DNA from: Enterococcus florum
Lineage (GTDB): Bacteria; Bacillota; Bacilli; Lactobacillales; Enterococcaceae
Direction of reading: 5' to 3'
DNA length: 64,000 bases
NCBI RefSeq assembly: GCF_004309355.1
Contig: NZ_BJCC01000002.1
Coordinates: 1-64,000, forward strand
Within the stretch, counting starts at the first letter, position 1, and the number at the start of each line of letters is the position of its first letter. Positions 43,291 through 51,893 of the stretch are shown one piece after another. The notes beneath the pieces were generated by a model, which made no database searches, was not told where the DNA came from, and was given only the letters and a program-made list of their open reading frames with translations. The translations under genes and the position numbers were made by a program.

Positions 43291-44364
43291 ATGAATGATT
43301 CCCTTGAATCAAGAGTGTTTAGTCTAACAAAACCTGAAGTAATAGACGAAGTCACCAAGGTTAGAGAAATACCTGAAAATTGGGTCGCATTAGAACCCAC
43401 CTATGCCAGTATCTGTCATGCAGATTTGCGTTACTTTGCTGGTTTAAGAAGACCAGAAGCGTTAGCGAAAAAATTACCCATGGCGTTGCTTCATGAGGGA
43501 ATAGGAATCGTAAAAAAATCAAATGCTGAGCAATTTTCTGAAGGAGACAGAGTGGTCGTTGTTCCTAATATTCCTGGAAAAATAGTTCACCCAGAAATTC
43601 AACAGAAAGCAGGAGTACCGGCTAATTATTCGAAAGGGAATGCTTTTCTGGGCAGTGGCTATGACGGATTGGCACAGAGTCTTTTAGTCCACCCAGCAGA
43701 ATGCCTTGTTAAAATTCCGGATGAGATCCCAAATGAAGTTGCCGTACTTTCTGAGTTGTCTTCGGTCTCGCATCATGCAATTAGTCACGTAAAAGAAAAA
43801 CTGATCGATAAAGCCAATCGAGTAGCGTTGTTTGGAGATGGTCCAGTCGGCTATTTCACCGCGGTTATGTTGAAATATTTATATGGTGTTGATGCAGAAC
43901 GTTTTGTGGTTTTTGGTGCAGCAGACGATAAATTGGAAAAATTCGATTTTGCAAGAACAGCCAATGTATTGTCCTATGATTTTACTCATGAGACAGAAAA
44001 ATTCGATGTATTGATTGAATGTACCGGCGGACGTTTCAGCGAAAGTGCTATTAATCAAGCGATTGAAATCGCAGATTCATTGGCAGATTTGATTATCATG
44101 GGCGTCACGGAAGAGTTGGTTCCAATTAATACGAGGGACGTTTTAGAAAAGGGAATCACCATTCATGGGAGCAGTCGTTCATCGACTGCTGATTTTGAAG
44201 CAGTTGTTGAAGGAATGAAAAAAGAAGCGTATCGGAAGGCATTGAAAAAAATCTTACCAAAAGAGGTGAAGGAAATTTCCAACGGAGGCGACTTTCATGC
44301 GGTGATGGCAAAATTTGTTGAAAATCCTGGTTGGAACAAAACGGTGATGCACTTTCATTGGTAA
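43291..44364 (+). CDS. TarJ-like zinc alcohol dehydrogenase, probable ribitol-5-phosphate 2-dehydrogenase
   Basis: 357-residue medium-chain dehydrogenase closely resembling TarJ/Bcs1 ribulose-5-phosphate reductases. The catalytic zinc ligand is C42 in YASICHADLRYFAG, with H68-E69 in LPMALLHEGIG. The nucleotide fold is ALFGDGPVGYFTAVMLKYLYG. The structural-zinc cysteine lobe is absent, as in TarJ. Because it leads a mannose-type PTS operon rather than a teichoic acid cluster, it more likely works catabolically, oxidising an incoming pentitol-5-phosphate to ribulose-5-phosphate. A mannose-type PTS with such a dehydrogenase is known for ribitol in Lactobacillus casei. Other pentitols remain possible. 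Confidence 0.75.
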   Translation: MNDSLESRVFSLTKPEVIDEVTKVREIPENWVALEPTYASICHADLRYFAGLRRPEALAKKLPMALLHEGIGIVKKSNAEQFSEGDRVVVVPNIPGKIVHPEIQQKAGVPANYSKGNAFLGSGYDGLAQSLLVHPAECLVKIPDEIPNEVAVLSELSSVSHHAISHVKEKLIDKANRVALFGDGPVGYFTAVMLKYLYGVDAERFVVFGAADDKLEKFDFARTANVLSYDFTHETEKFDVLIECTGGRFSESAINQAIEIADSLADLIIMGVTEELVPINTRDVLEKGITIHGSSRSSTADFEAVVEGMKKEAYRKALKKILPKEVKEISNGGDFHAVMAKFVENPGWNKTVMHFHW

Positions 44365-44381
44365 ACCTAGGGGTTGTGCTT

Positions 44382-45155
44382 GTGCTTACAGAAGAAAGAA
44401 GAGCGAAGGTTCTAGCCGAAATAAAAAGACATCAATTCATCTCTGTTAATCAGCTATCGCGTATTTTTAATGTTCATGGAACAACGATTCGCAGAGACCT
44501 CGATGAGTTAGAGGAGCAAGGAAAAGTGATTCGTATTCACGGAGGGGTGGTTCCTTCTGACGTGAAACAGGAGGAACCCACGTTTAACGAACGAGAAACG
44601 GAAAAGATTGAGGAAAAAATCCGCATTGGACAGTATGCAGCAACGCTGATCAAAAATGGTGAGTGTATTATCTTAGATTCGGGAACGACAACTTTGCAGA
44701 TTGCACGAAGTTTGAATGCGTTGAAAAACATCCGAAATGTAACCGTTATCACTAATGACGTCAATATTGCTTCTTTTTTAAGGGGGAATAACAGAATTAC
44801 CACTGTTGTAACAGGAGGGACTTTATTCCATGACAGCTTTATGTTAAACGGACAGATTACGAACGAAACAATTGCCAAACTAAATGTCGACAAAGGATTT
44901 ATTGCAACGCCGGCTTTGGATATCGAAACAGGAGTGAATCATTTCAACGAGCTACTGGTTTCAGCGAAAAGGGGAATGGTGCAGGCAGCCAGTCAAAAGA
45001 TTGTGGTTGCGGATCATTCAAAGATCGGTCATCGAGCATTATATCCCTTTTTACCACTGAATGAGATCGACACGTTAATCACAGATGATAAGGCTGATCC
45101 TCTGCTACTTAAGCAGTTGAAAACTAATGGCATCAAACGCATCAAAACAGTATAG
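44382..45155 (+). CDS. DeoR-family repressor of the pentitol operon
   Basis: 257-residue DeoR/GlpR regulator. The winged helix (about 1-55) has ISVNQLSRIFNVHGTTIRRDLDELE, followed by IRIHGGVV. The sugar-phosphate-sensing domain (about 75-255) contains ILDSGTTTLQIA and the KIGHRALYPF segment. The GTG start at 44382 has AGGGGT eight bases upstream; the longer frame overlapping the dehydrogenase is rejected. A phosphorylated pentitol or ketose is the probable inducer. Confidence 0.88.
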   Translation: MLTEERRAKVLAEIKRHQFISVNQLSRIFNVHGTTIRRDLDELEEQGKVIRIHGGVVPSDVKQEEPTFNERETEKIEEKIRIGQYAATLIKNGECIILDSGTTTLQIARSLNALKNIRNVTVITNDVNIASFLRGNNRITTVVTGGTLFHDSFMLNGQITNETIAKLNVDKGFIATPALDIETGVNHFNELLVSAKRGMVQAASQKIVVADHSKIGHRALYPFLPLNEIDTLITDDKADPLLLKQLKTNGIKRIKTV

Positions 45156-45181
45156 AAGAAACAAGCGAAAGGATGGATTAT

Positions 45182-45604
45182 ATGGCAGGAATTTTGGTAG
45201 TCACCCATGGGGAGATGGCCAATGGGATGATGGATAGTTTAAGTCTTATTATGGGGGAGCAAAGTGATTATTTAACCTTAGGGCTGAAACACGGCGACGA
45301 CATTAGTGAGTTCAATGAAAAAATTCAAGCAAGTATTGTTGAATTGGACAAAGGAAAAGGTGTTTTAGTCCTTGTTGATCTTCTGTCCGCCAGCCCGTAT
45401 AACCAGGCGGCGATGTGCTTCAACAAATTAAAAGAGCAGCATGACTATCGGTTGATTGCAGGTACAAATCTTCCCATGCTGATAGAGGCTTTCAATCAAC
45501 GGATGATAGGAGCAGATCTGACGACCATGTATCAAGCGGTGATGACTGCTGGTAAAGAAGGAATCAAGGAATTTTTAGAAGAAATGAACAAAATGAATGC
45601 ATAA
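45182..45604 (+). CDS. PTS EIIA, mannose family (pentitol)
   Basis: 140-residue EIIA-Man domain with active H9 in ILVVTHGEMANG and DLLSASPYNQA in place of the usual FGGSP. The GTNLPML segment is typical of the family. It takes phosphate from HPr and passes it to the EIIB encoded next. ATG at 45182 is chosen because AAAGGA ends just before the alternative ATG at 45173. Confidence 0.88.
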   Translation: MAGILVVTHGEMANGMMDSLSLIMGEQSDYLTLGLKHGDDISEFNEKIQASIVELDKGKGVLVLVDLLSASPYNQAAMCFNKLKEQHDYRLIAGTNLPMLIEAFNQRMIGADLTTMYQAVMTAGKEGIKEFLEEMNKMNA

Positions 45605-45619
45605 AGGAGCGTTTTTTAA

Positions 45620-46093
45620 ATGGGAGAAATCGTATTAGCAAGAATTGATGATCGCTTGATTCATGGACAGGTGATGACGGCCTGGCTGCAATTTACAGGA
45701 GGCAATCACATCGTAATCGTCGATGATGCAACGGCAGGGGATGAATTTACCAAATCGATCATGTCGATGGCTGTACCAAACGGAATCAAATTGTCGATCT
45801 TAGGAATTGCAGATGGGTCGGAAGTATTGAGAAGCGTTCCAGATAATGAAAAAATCATTATTTTAGCAAAAGAACCGCAAACATATCTAGCATTGATCGA
45901 AAATGGCGTGCAATTAGATGAGGTCATTATCGGCGGTATGGGAGCACGCAAGAATCGTCAAACCTTCTATAAAAATATTTCTGCTTCTGAAGAAGAGAAA
46001 GAAGCGTTTCGTCAAATCATTGCTCATCATGTAAAAATGAAAATTCATGTTATTCCAGACCAAGGATCACAAGCAATTGAAGGATTGCTATAA
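45620..46093 (+). CDS. PTS EIIB, mannose/sorbose family (pentitol)
   Basis: 157-residue EIIB with the phosphorylation motif RIDDRLIHGQVMTAW (H15). It phosphorylates the substrate during uptake through EIIC-EIID. Preceded by AAAGGAGCG. Confidence 0.92.
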   Translation: MGEIVLARIDDRLIHGQVMTAWLQFTGGNHIVIVDDATAGDEFTKSIMSMAVPNGIKLSILGIADGSEVLRSVPDNEKIIILAKEPQTYLALIENGVQLDEVIIGGMGARKNRQTFYKNISASEEEKEAFRQIIAHHVKMKIHVIPDQGSQAIEGLL

Positions 46094-46120
46094 AACTAAA
46101 CATAAAAAGGAAGTGTGAAA

Positions 46121-46888
46121 ATGAAGATCAACCTTATTCAGGCGATTTTAATTGGTGTTGTTTACTATCTTGGAATTAATGGAACACCTTGGCTGTCTTT
46201 GGTAGGAACGCATGGTTGGATGCGTCCGTTAGTGAATGGGACCGTTGTAGGACTTATTTTAGGCGATCCGGTCAAAGGCTGTATCATTGGTGCTGCGATC
46301 AACTTACCTTACTTAGCATTCATTTCTGCTGGGGGAACAGTAGCAATGGACCCTGCACTTGCTGGAACCTTAGGAACGGCGTTGGCAATGGCAGCGAATG
46401 TTAGTCCAGCTGTTGCTACAACCTTGGCAGTTCCGATCGGTCTGTTGGGCACATTGATCTGGGTAGCTCATATGACGGTAGATATCACGTTTGTTCATAT
46501 GGCGGATAAAGCGGCAGAGGAGGGGAACATTGATCGAATCAACTGGCTGCATATCGTACCACCGCAATTATTTTTGTTGTTGATCACCGTTGTTCCTGTC
46601 GCAGCAGCAGCTTATCTTGGAGCAGATGCAGTAGAAGGAGTGGTTGATGCTTTAGGCGGCCGTCCGTTGGTTGTATTGTCTGCGATTGGTGGGATCTTGC
46701 CAGCTTTGGGGATCGCGATGAACCTGCGGGCAATGAACGGGAAGGGAACCTTGTTATTCTTTGTTTTAGGATTTATGTTAGCCGTCTACTCCGGGTTACC
46801 AGCTGTTCCGATCGCAGTATTTGCTTTGGTGATCGGCTACGTATTTACAGAATTATACTTAAAAGATAAAAATGGAGGGCTTGCATAA
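46121..46888 (+). CDS. PTS EIIC, mannose/sorbose family (pentitol)
   Basis: 255-residue membrane subunit with multiple hydrophobic segments and the ManY-type pattern GDPVKGCIIGAAINLPYLAFISAGG. It forms the substrate channel with EIID. ATG at 46121 is preferred to GTG at 46115 because AAGGAAG lies 7 bases before it. Confidence 0.9.
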   Translation: MKINLIQAILIGVVYYLGINGTPWLSLVGTHGWMRPLVNGTVVGLILGDPVKGCIIGAAINLPYLAFISAGGTVAMDPALAGTLGTALAMAANVSPAVATTLAVPIGLLGTLIWVAHMTVDITFVHMADKAAEEGNIDRINWLHIVPPQLFLLLITVVPVAAAAYLGADAVEGVVDALGGRPLVVLSAIGGILPALGIAMNLRAMNGKGTLLFFVLGFMLAVYSGLPAVPIAVFALVIGYVFTELYLKDKNGGLA

Positions 46889-47742
46889 TGGAACAAATGA
46901 CTGTAGAACAGCCAAAATTATTATCTAAAAAGGATGTCGTCAAAGCCTTCTGGCGCTGGACCTTCTTTTCTCATGCCAATTATAATTATGAACGTTTGCA
47001 GGCAACCGGAGTTGTCCATGCATTTAGTCCGATCTTGAAAAAATTATATGGCAAAGATGAGAATGAAATGAAGGCCGCTCTGGATCGGCATATGCAATTC
47101 TTCAATACCGAACCTTCTTTTGGTGGGCCTATCTTGGCAATGGTAATCGCGATGGAAGAAGAACGTGCCAGCGGAGCTGATATCAATGACCAAACGATCA
47201 ACGGATTAAAAACAGGATTGATGGGTCCTCTGGCAGGCATCGGAGATACCTTATGGCAGGGGACGCTGATTCCGATATTGCTATCCTTCACACTGCCATT
47301 TGGCGCAGAAGGAAATATCTTTATGGGGCCAGTTCTGTTCTTCGCATTACACTGGATCATTATGACCGTGATCGCCTATTTCTTATGGATCCAAGGCTAT
47401 GAGCAAGGAAAAGAAGGAATCCAAAAAATGATGGCTGGCGGACGATTGTCCTATATCATGACCTTCTCACAAACCTTAGGAGCCATCGTCATCGGTTCGC
47501 TTGCTGCAAATTTTGTAAAAATTGCAACACCATTGCAGGTTCATCTAAGTGGAAAAGAATCATTGTCTATTCAAACGGATGTACTGGATAGTTTGGTAAA
47601 AGGGATCTTGCCTTTAGGAGTGACCCTGCTAACGTACTACTTGTTGAAAACAAAGAAATATACCCCTACAAAGGTACTGGTCATTCAAATTATTGGCGGC
47701 GCGGTTCTTGCCGCATTAGGCTTAATCGTCAATTCGATTTAA
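46888..47742 (+). CDS. PTS EIID, mannose/sorbose family (pentitol)
   Basis: 284-residue ManZ-type subunit. FWRWTFFSHANYNYERLQATG near the N-terminus and GLMGPLAGIGDTLWQGTLIPI are diagnostic. The start overlaps the EIIC stop (TAATG). The 167 bp after it show a GTCGCAC/GTGTGAC hairpin (47783-47801) and a loose long stem, but no clear T-tailed terminator. Confidence 0.92.
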   Translation: MEQMTVEQPKLLSKKDVVKAFWRWTFFSHANYNYERLQATGVVHAFSPILKKLYGKDENEMKAALDRHMQFFNTEPSFGGPILAMVIAMEEERASGADINDQTINGLKTGLMGPLAGIGDTLWQGTLIPILLSFTLPFGAEGNIFMGPVLFFALHWIIMTVIAYFLWIQGYEQGKEGIQKMMAGGRLSYIMTFSQTLGAIVIGSLAANFVKIATPLQVHLSGKESLSIQTDVLDSLVKGILPLGVTLLTYYLLKTKKYTPTKVLVIQIIGGAVLAALGLIVNSI

Positions 47743-47909
47743 TCAATGAGGCCGTGACATTACTGTTATAGCCTATTTAAAAGTCGCACAATCGGTGTGA
47801 CTGAAGCAGCTCTTTCGGAAGTAAGCCGAATACTCGCAAAAATAGGAGAAGCCATTTTCGGATTATCCGGCTTATTTCTTGGAGCTAATCGCTTCTGTCA
47901 CCATCTCTT

Positions 47910-49376
47910 CTATTTCGTATAAGCTCTTGGCAATTGGAACCGACCAGCCTCTTCGAAGATTTTCCCTACTTGCAACAACAGGTCCTCCCTCCCCTTTGAT
48001 GCTACGAATTGTATTCCTATTGGCAGTCCTTCTTGACTGAGTGAAGTTGGTAAGCTAATGGCTGGTTGCCCTGTCAAATTGGCAAGCTGCGTGTAAGGAG
48101 TGACTTCCAACATTTGGTTCATACTGTTTATGAGAGCTTTTTCTGCTTCTGAGAGAGACAGTTTCTCTAAGTTAAGCAAAGTAGTAATCATTGAATCAGT
48201 TAAAATGATTTCAGTAATTTTTGGAGCAACTTGAGTGGTGGTAGGCGAGAGGAAAAGATCTACTTCGGAAAACAATTCTTCCATAGTAACTGCTGCTCTA
48301 TCCCAAAGCTGCATATTTAATACATAAGTATGGGCAGAAAGCTTGCTTCCATATTGAGCGACAGCCCAAGTTAAAGGTTCTACCTCCTGTTTTGTAATAG
48401 GGCGTCCAAGAGTTTGAGACATACTATCAAACATAGCTGCAGTTTCAGCACCATTCATTTGATAGTAGCTCCTGATAAGCTCTTCACCATCTACAGGATA
48501 ATCAATCGGGAAAATATCATGTCCAGCATTTGTTAAAAAAGACAGCACTTCTTCAAATGCTTGTTTCACCTCTTGAGAGACAGAATTTGATATTGGGGAA
48601 TCCAAACAATAAGCGATTTTTAATCGTTCTTTTTCTGCCGGACGATCATAAACCCATTCATTGGGAGAAACATGATAAGGCGCAGCAGCATCAAGTCCTC
48701 GTAAAGAAAAGAAAGCCGCTATAGTATCTCGCATTGAACAAGTTAACACAAAATCGACAGAAGCTCCTTGCCAGTTTCGCCAATTGCTTGGTCCGAGGGG
48801 CATGACACCACGACTGGGTTTCAAACCGATCAATCCAGTAAAAGCAGCAGGAATTCGAATCGATCCTCCGCCATCACTAGCACAAGCAATTGGAAAGATT
48901 CCTGCGGCTACAGCAGCAGCAGCGCCACCACTGGAGCCACCTGGTGTTCTGGTCAGGTCCCACGGATTAGCAGCTGGACCATACAAGTGTGAGTCTGTGA
49001 TATTTTTAAAACCAAATTCGGGTGCGTTCGTTTGACCAAAGGGAATGAAACCAACCCGTTCTAAACGTTTGACAAAATTAGATGTTTGGGAAGCTCTTCG
49101 ATTTTCTAGTAATTTTGACCCATTAGTAGCCAGCCATCCAGCCTTATTTTGTTCGAGCATCTTTAATGGGATTGGCAATCCGGCAAAGGGGCGTTCTGAG
49201 ATATCTTGGACTGAGTGATAGTGATCGATGGCAGACTCTCTATCGTAAGAGACTAGCGAATTTAATGAAGCATTTTTCTCTGCAATCTTTCCTATCATTT
49301 GATCAAGAAGTTCTGTAAAATGAATTTCTCTATTTTTTAACTTATCTACCCAATAAGTGGCATCTTTAATCATCAT
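47910..49376 (-). CDS. Amidase-signature family hydrolase
   Basis: 488-residue amidase. The Ser-cisSer-Lys triad is visible: lysine in GLPIPLKMLEQ, cis-serine in the TPGGSSGGAAAAVAAG run, and nucleophile serine in CASDGGGSIRIPAAFTG. No signal peptide or GatA-specific features were seen, and gatCB are absent. It is therefore a stand-alone amidase of unknown substrate. The first codons overlap the end of the PadR gene, so expression is tied to that regulator. Confidence 0.88.
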   Translation of the reverse strand: MMIKDATYWVDKLKNREIHFTELLDQMIGKIAEKNASLNSLVSYDRESAIDHYHSVQDISERPFAGLPIPLKMLEQNKAGWLATNGSKLLENRRASQTSNFVKRLERVGFIPFGQTNAPEFGFKNITDSHLYGPAANPWDLTRTPGGSSGGAAAAVAAGIFPIACASDGGGSIRIPAAFTGLIGLKPSRGVMPLGPSNWRNWQGASVDFVLTCSMRDTIAAFFSLRGLDAAAPYHVSPNEWVYDRPAEKERLKIAYCLDSPISNSVSQEVKQAFEEVLSFLTNAGHDIFPIDYPVDGEELIRSYYQMNGAETAAMFDSMSQTLGRPITKQEVEPLTWAVAQYGSKLSAHTYVLNMQLWDRAAVTMEELFSEVDLFLSPTTTQVAPKITEIILTDSMITTLLNLEKLSLSEAEKALINSMNQMLEVTPYTQLANLTGQPAISLPTSLSQEGLPIGIQFVASKGREDLLLQVGKIFEEAGRFQLPRAYTK

Positions 49377-49918
49377 TTATCCTCCTGATCTATCTTTTGT
49401 ATCGCTATGTGTACCCATTCTAAGGCTGCATGACATTCGTATTTTCCAAAAGAAATTGTCAAATCCCAGTATGGATGGACATCTTCAGAAGTATTTTTCC
49501 AACCCTCTTGAAGGGATTCATAAGAAGCCAATGTTCTTTCACACTCTGCTTTGAATTTCTGCAATAAAGCTAAAACTTGCTCTTTTGACTGTTGTTCTGC
49601 GAAAAAAAGTCTCATCAAGAAAGGATTTCGAACAGAAAAAGTTTGTTCAATATCCTTTTCCGGTTGATTAAGCCAATTATTAAGTTCTTGTTTACCGGAC
49701 TTAGTGATTGAATAGATTTTTTTATTCGGTTTTTCCTTTTGAATAACCCAGTCGCTCGTCAACCATCCTTTCTTTTCCATGTCATTTAATTCTCGATAAA
49801 TTTGGCTAGTTTGAGCAGTCCAAAAATTAAAAAGTGACCGTTTAAATACTTGATTTAGTTCGTATCCCGTCATAGGGCTGTCTTTCAATAATCCAAGTAC
49901 ACCGTGTTTTAGAGACAT
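49373..49918 (-). CDS. PadR-family transcriptional regulator
   Basis: 181-residue PadR/AphA-type repressor. The winged helix (about 1-80) starts SLKHGVLGLLKDSPMTGYELNQVF and contains IYRELNDMEKKGWL. The C-terminal helical domain (about 95-180) dimerises. The ATG overlaps the amidase start by four bases, and a 28-bp palindrome covers the promoter. PadR proteins often sense phenolics or antimicrobials; here the ligand may be an amide. Confidence 0.88.
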   Translation of the reverse strand: MSLKHGVLGLLKDSPMTGYELNQVFKRSLFNFWTAQTSQIYRELNDMEKKGWLTSDWVIQKEKPNKKIYSITKSGKQELNNWLNQPEKDIEQTFSVRNPFLMRLFFAEQQSKEQVLALLQKFKAECERTLASYESLQEGWKNTSEDVHPYWDLTISFGKYECHAALEWVHIAIQKIDQEDK

Positions 49919-49942
49919 ATTGATTCCCCACCCTTTATTTTA

Positions 49943-49978
49943 TTTATTATTCTACTTGTAGAATAATAAACGTGTCAA
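49943..49978 (-). promoter_or_regulatory. padR-amidase promoter inside a 28-bp perfect palindrome
   Basis: Thirteen-base arms at 49943-49955 and 49958-49970 with a 2-bp centre. On the minus strand TTGACA (complement of 49973-49978) and TAGAAT (complement of 49949-49954) with 18 bp between them form the promoter. The palindrome therefore blocks the -10 and spacer, as expected for autorepression by PadR. Confidence 0.75.
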
Positions 49979-50017
49979 TAAAAAGATCTATCGCATATGT
50001 TACGCGATAGATCTTTT
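49979..50017 (-). terminator. Pyruvate oxidase terminator
   Basis: AAAAGATCTATCGC pairs with GCGATAGATCTTTT, with poly-T on the minus strand side. It lies directly against the padR promoter and may act in both directions. Confidence 0.85.
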
Positions 50018-50025
50018 TAATATTA

Positions 50026-51747
50026 TTATTTTAGCAGTTCACTCAATGCGGGCATACCATGTACTTGGTATTTTTCCTTAAATTCAGCGATTTCTGATTC
50101 AGAAAATTTATCCGGATCCAATTTTAATTCTTCAACCGGCAACGGACGTTCGTTTTTGATCTTGATGTCGATCACAACGGGTCGTTTACTGTTTTTAGCA
50201 GCTTCAAAGGCTGGTTCCAGTTGGCTGTATTCAGTGATAGTAAAACCATCAGCACCTAATGCTTCTCCTGCTTTACCGAAATCGGCGCCTTCTAAGAAAA
50301 CTCCAAATTTCTTTTGCTCCGTGTCTTCTTGTTCGGCTTCAATAAATCCGAACGAATCATTTGAGAAAATCACGTTGATGATCGGTAATTGATATTTCAC
50401 CTGCGTAATGATGTCGTGCATTGCCATCGCAAAGCCGCCATCTCCGCTAAGAGTGAAGACCTGACGCTCTGGGAAGGTCAGTTGGGCTGCAATTCCTCCA
50501 GGGACCCCATTGCCCATAGTCGCAAACCAGCCAGAAGTTGTGAAAAGCTGATCCCCATTCATTTCAAGATGACGAATGGCACTGATCGTTGTATTTCCAA
50601 CATCAGTCACGAAGACAGCATCTTTTTCAGCGATTCGATTGATTTCTTTAAAAACAGGTTCTGGTCGTAACGGACGTTGCTCATCATTGTAGAAGCTTCT
50701 GCGCCAATCGTGCCAATTTTTGATATTTTGTTGATTGGCCTTCAACCATCCATCTGCAGAACGAGCTTTACCTAGTTCAGTTAGACGTTTTAAAGCCATT
50801 GTTCCATCACCTAAAATAGAAACATCTGTGTGGTGACGACGCCCAAATTTCATGGCATCAATATCGACCTGAACAAATTTAGCCTCTGGATTGAAGAAAT
50901 AAGCGGCAAATGGAAAATCGCTTCCCACAAAGACGATCAAATCGGCCACTGCAAGGGCCTCATTTGCTGGCTTGGTAGCAACACGAGCAGCAAAGCCCAA
51001 GAAGTTCTCATAGGTATCCGGAACGATTCCTTTTGCCAACACTGCAGCAGCAATCGGCATCGAGAAGTGTTCTGCGAAGGCTTTGATCGCTTCAAAACCT
51101 CCTCGTGTTCCTTGTCCGACATATAAAACAGGCCTTTCTGCAGCTTCAATAAGAGGAAGAGCTGCGTTTAAATCTTCTTCAGCTGGAACGACTACACCGG
51201 TTTTATGATTTTTAGCGGTCGCGATTTCTTGATCCTCAATATCTGCAAAGCCAAAATCTACAGGTATTGTCACCACGGCTACACCACCATGTTTATAGGC
51301 AGCTTTGATGGCTTCATCTACAACGTGAGGCAGACTTTCTGGCGTCATTACCGTTCGATTGTAAATGCTTACGTCTGCAAACATTGGATTTTCATTTAGT
51401 TCCTGGAAGGAGTCATAATTCATAGCAGTCGATGCGACTTGTCCTAACAACGCAACCACAGGAACATGATCCATTTGAGCATCGTACAAACCATTGATTA
51501 AATGACTGGCTCCAGGGCCGGCAGAACCAAAAACGGCTCCTACCTTTCCGGTTAATTTTGCATCAGCGGCAGCAGCTAACGCACCCGTTTCTTCGTGACG
51601 AACCTGTACGTATTTTACAGATTCGCGTTCTTTGTATAAGGCATCCATCGTTGAGTTAAAAGAACCTCCGGGGATCCCGTAGATATGGTCGACTTCCCAA
51701 GCTTCAAAAACTTTGACCATTGCAACAGCGGCATTGATTTTTGACAT
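50026..51747 (-). CDS. Pyruvate oxidase (ThDP, FAD)
   Basis: 573-residue thiamine-diphosphate enzyme. The N-terminal PYR domain has the catalytic glutamate in VRHEETGALAAAADAKL, and GSAGPGASHLING follows. A central FAD domain and a C-terminal PP domain complete it, the latter with GDGGFAMAMHDIITQVKYQLPI closing at the ND pair. Sequence style and length fit lactobacillal POX and streptococcal SpxB, which turn pyruvate, phosphate and O2 into acetyl-phosphate, CO2 and H2O2. Acetolactate synthase is the main alternative. Start ATG at 51747; a GTG nine bases earlier is possible. Confidence 0.83.
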   Translation of the reverse strand: MSKINAAVAMVKVFEAWEVDHIYGIPGGSFNSTMDALYKERESVKYVQVRHEETGALAAAADAKLTGKVGAVFGSAGPGASHLINGLYDAQMDHVPVVALLGQVASTAMNYDSFQELNENPMFADVSIYNRTVMTPESLPHVVDEAIKAAYKHGGVAVVTIPVDFGFADIEDQEIATAKNHKTGVVVPAEEDLNAALPLIEAAERPVLYVGQGTRGGFEAIKAFAEHFSMPIAAAVLAKGIVPDTYENFLGFAARVATKPANEALAVADLIVFVGSDFPFAAYFFNPEAKFVQVDIDAMKFGRRHHTDVSILGDGTMALKRLTELGKARSADGWLKANQQNIKNWHDWRRSFYNDEQRPLRPEPVFKEINRIAEKDAVFVTDVGNTTISAIRHLEMNGDQLFTTSGWFATMGNGVPGGIAAQLTFPERQVFTLSGDGGFAMAMHDIITQVKYQLPIINVIFSNDSFGFIEAEQEDTEQKKFGVFLEGADFGKAGEALGADGFTITEYSQLEPAFEAAKNSKRPVVIDIKIKNERPLPVEELKLDPDKFSESEIAEFKEKYQVHGMPALSELLK

Positions 51748-51786
51748 GCTTCTCACTCGCTTTCACTAATTGTTTATCACAGGGTC

Positions 51787-51814
51787 ATTATAACCCTTTT
51801 ATAAATTGTGACAA
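51787..51814 (-). promoter_or_regulatory. Pyruvate oxidase promoter
   Basis: On the minus strand TTGTCA (complement of 51809-51814), 16 bp, TATAAT (complement of 51787-51792). GGGT/ACCC repeats flank the -10. Confidence 0.7.
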
Positions 51815-51833
51815 AAGAAAGTGCTTTGGAAAA

Positions 51834-51883
51834 TTGAAGGTATGCCTAAAATATGATAGTATGCATATATAAAAACGATTTCA
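51834..51883 (+). promoter_or_regulatory. ZIP gene promoter with near-perfect cre
   Basis: TTGAAG (51834-51839), 17 bp, TAGTAT (51857-51862). Downstream, TAAAAACGATTTCA (51870-51883) matches the catabolite-responsive element TGWAANCGNTNWCA at all but one position. CcpA bound here could block the ZIP gene and could also act on the divergent oxidase promoter. Confidence 0.5.
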
Positions 51884-51893
51884 GGAGGACTTT

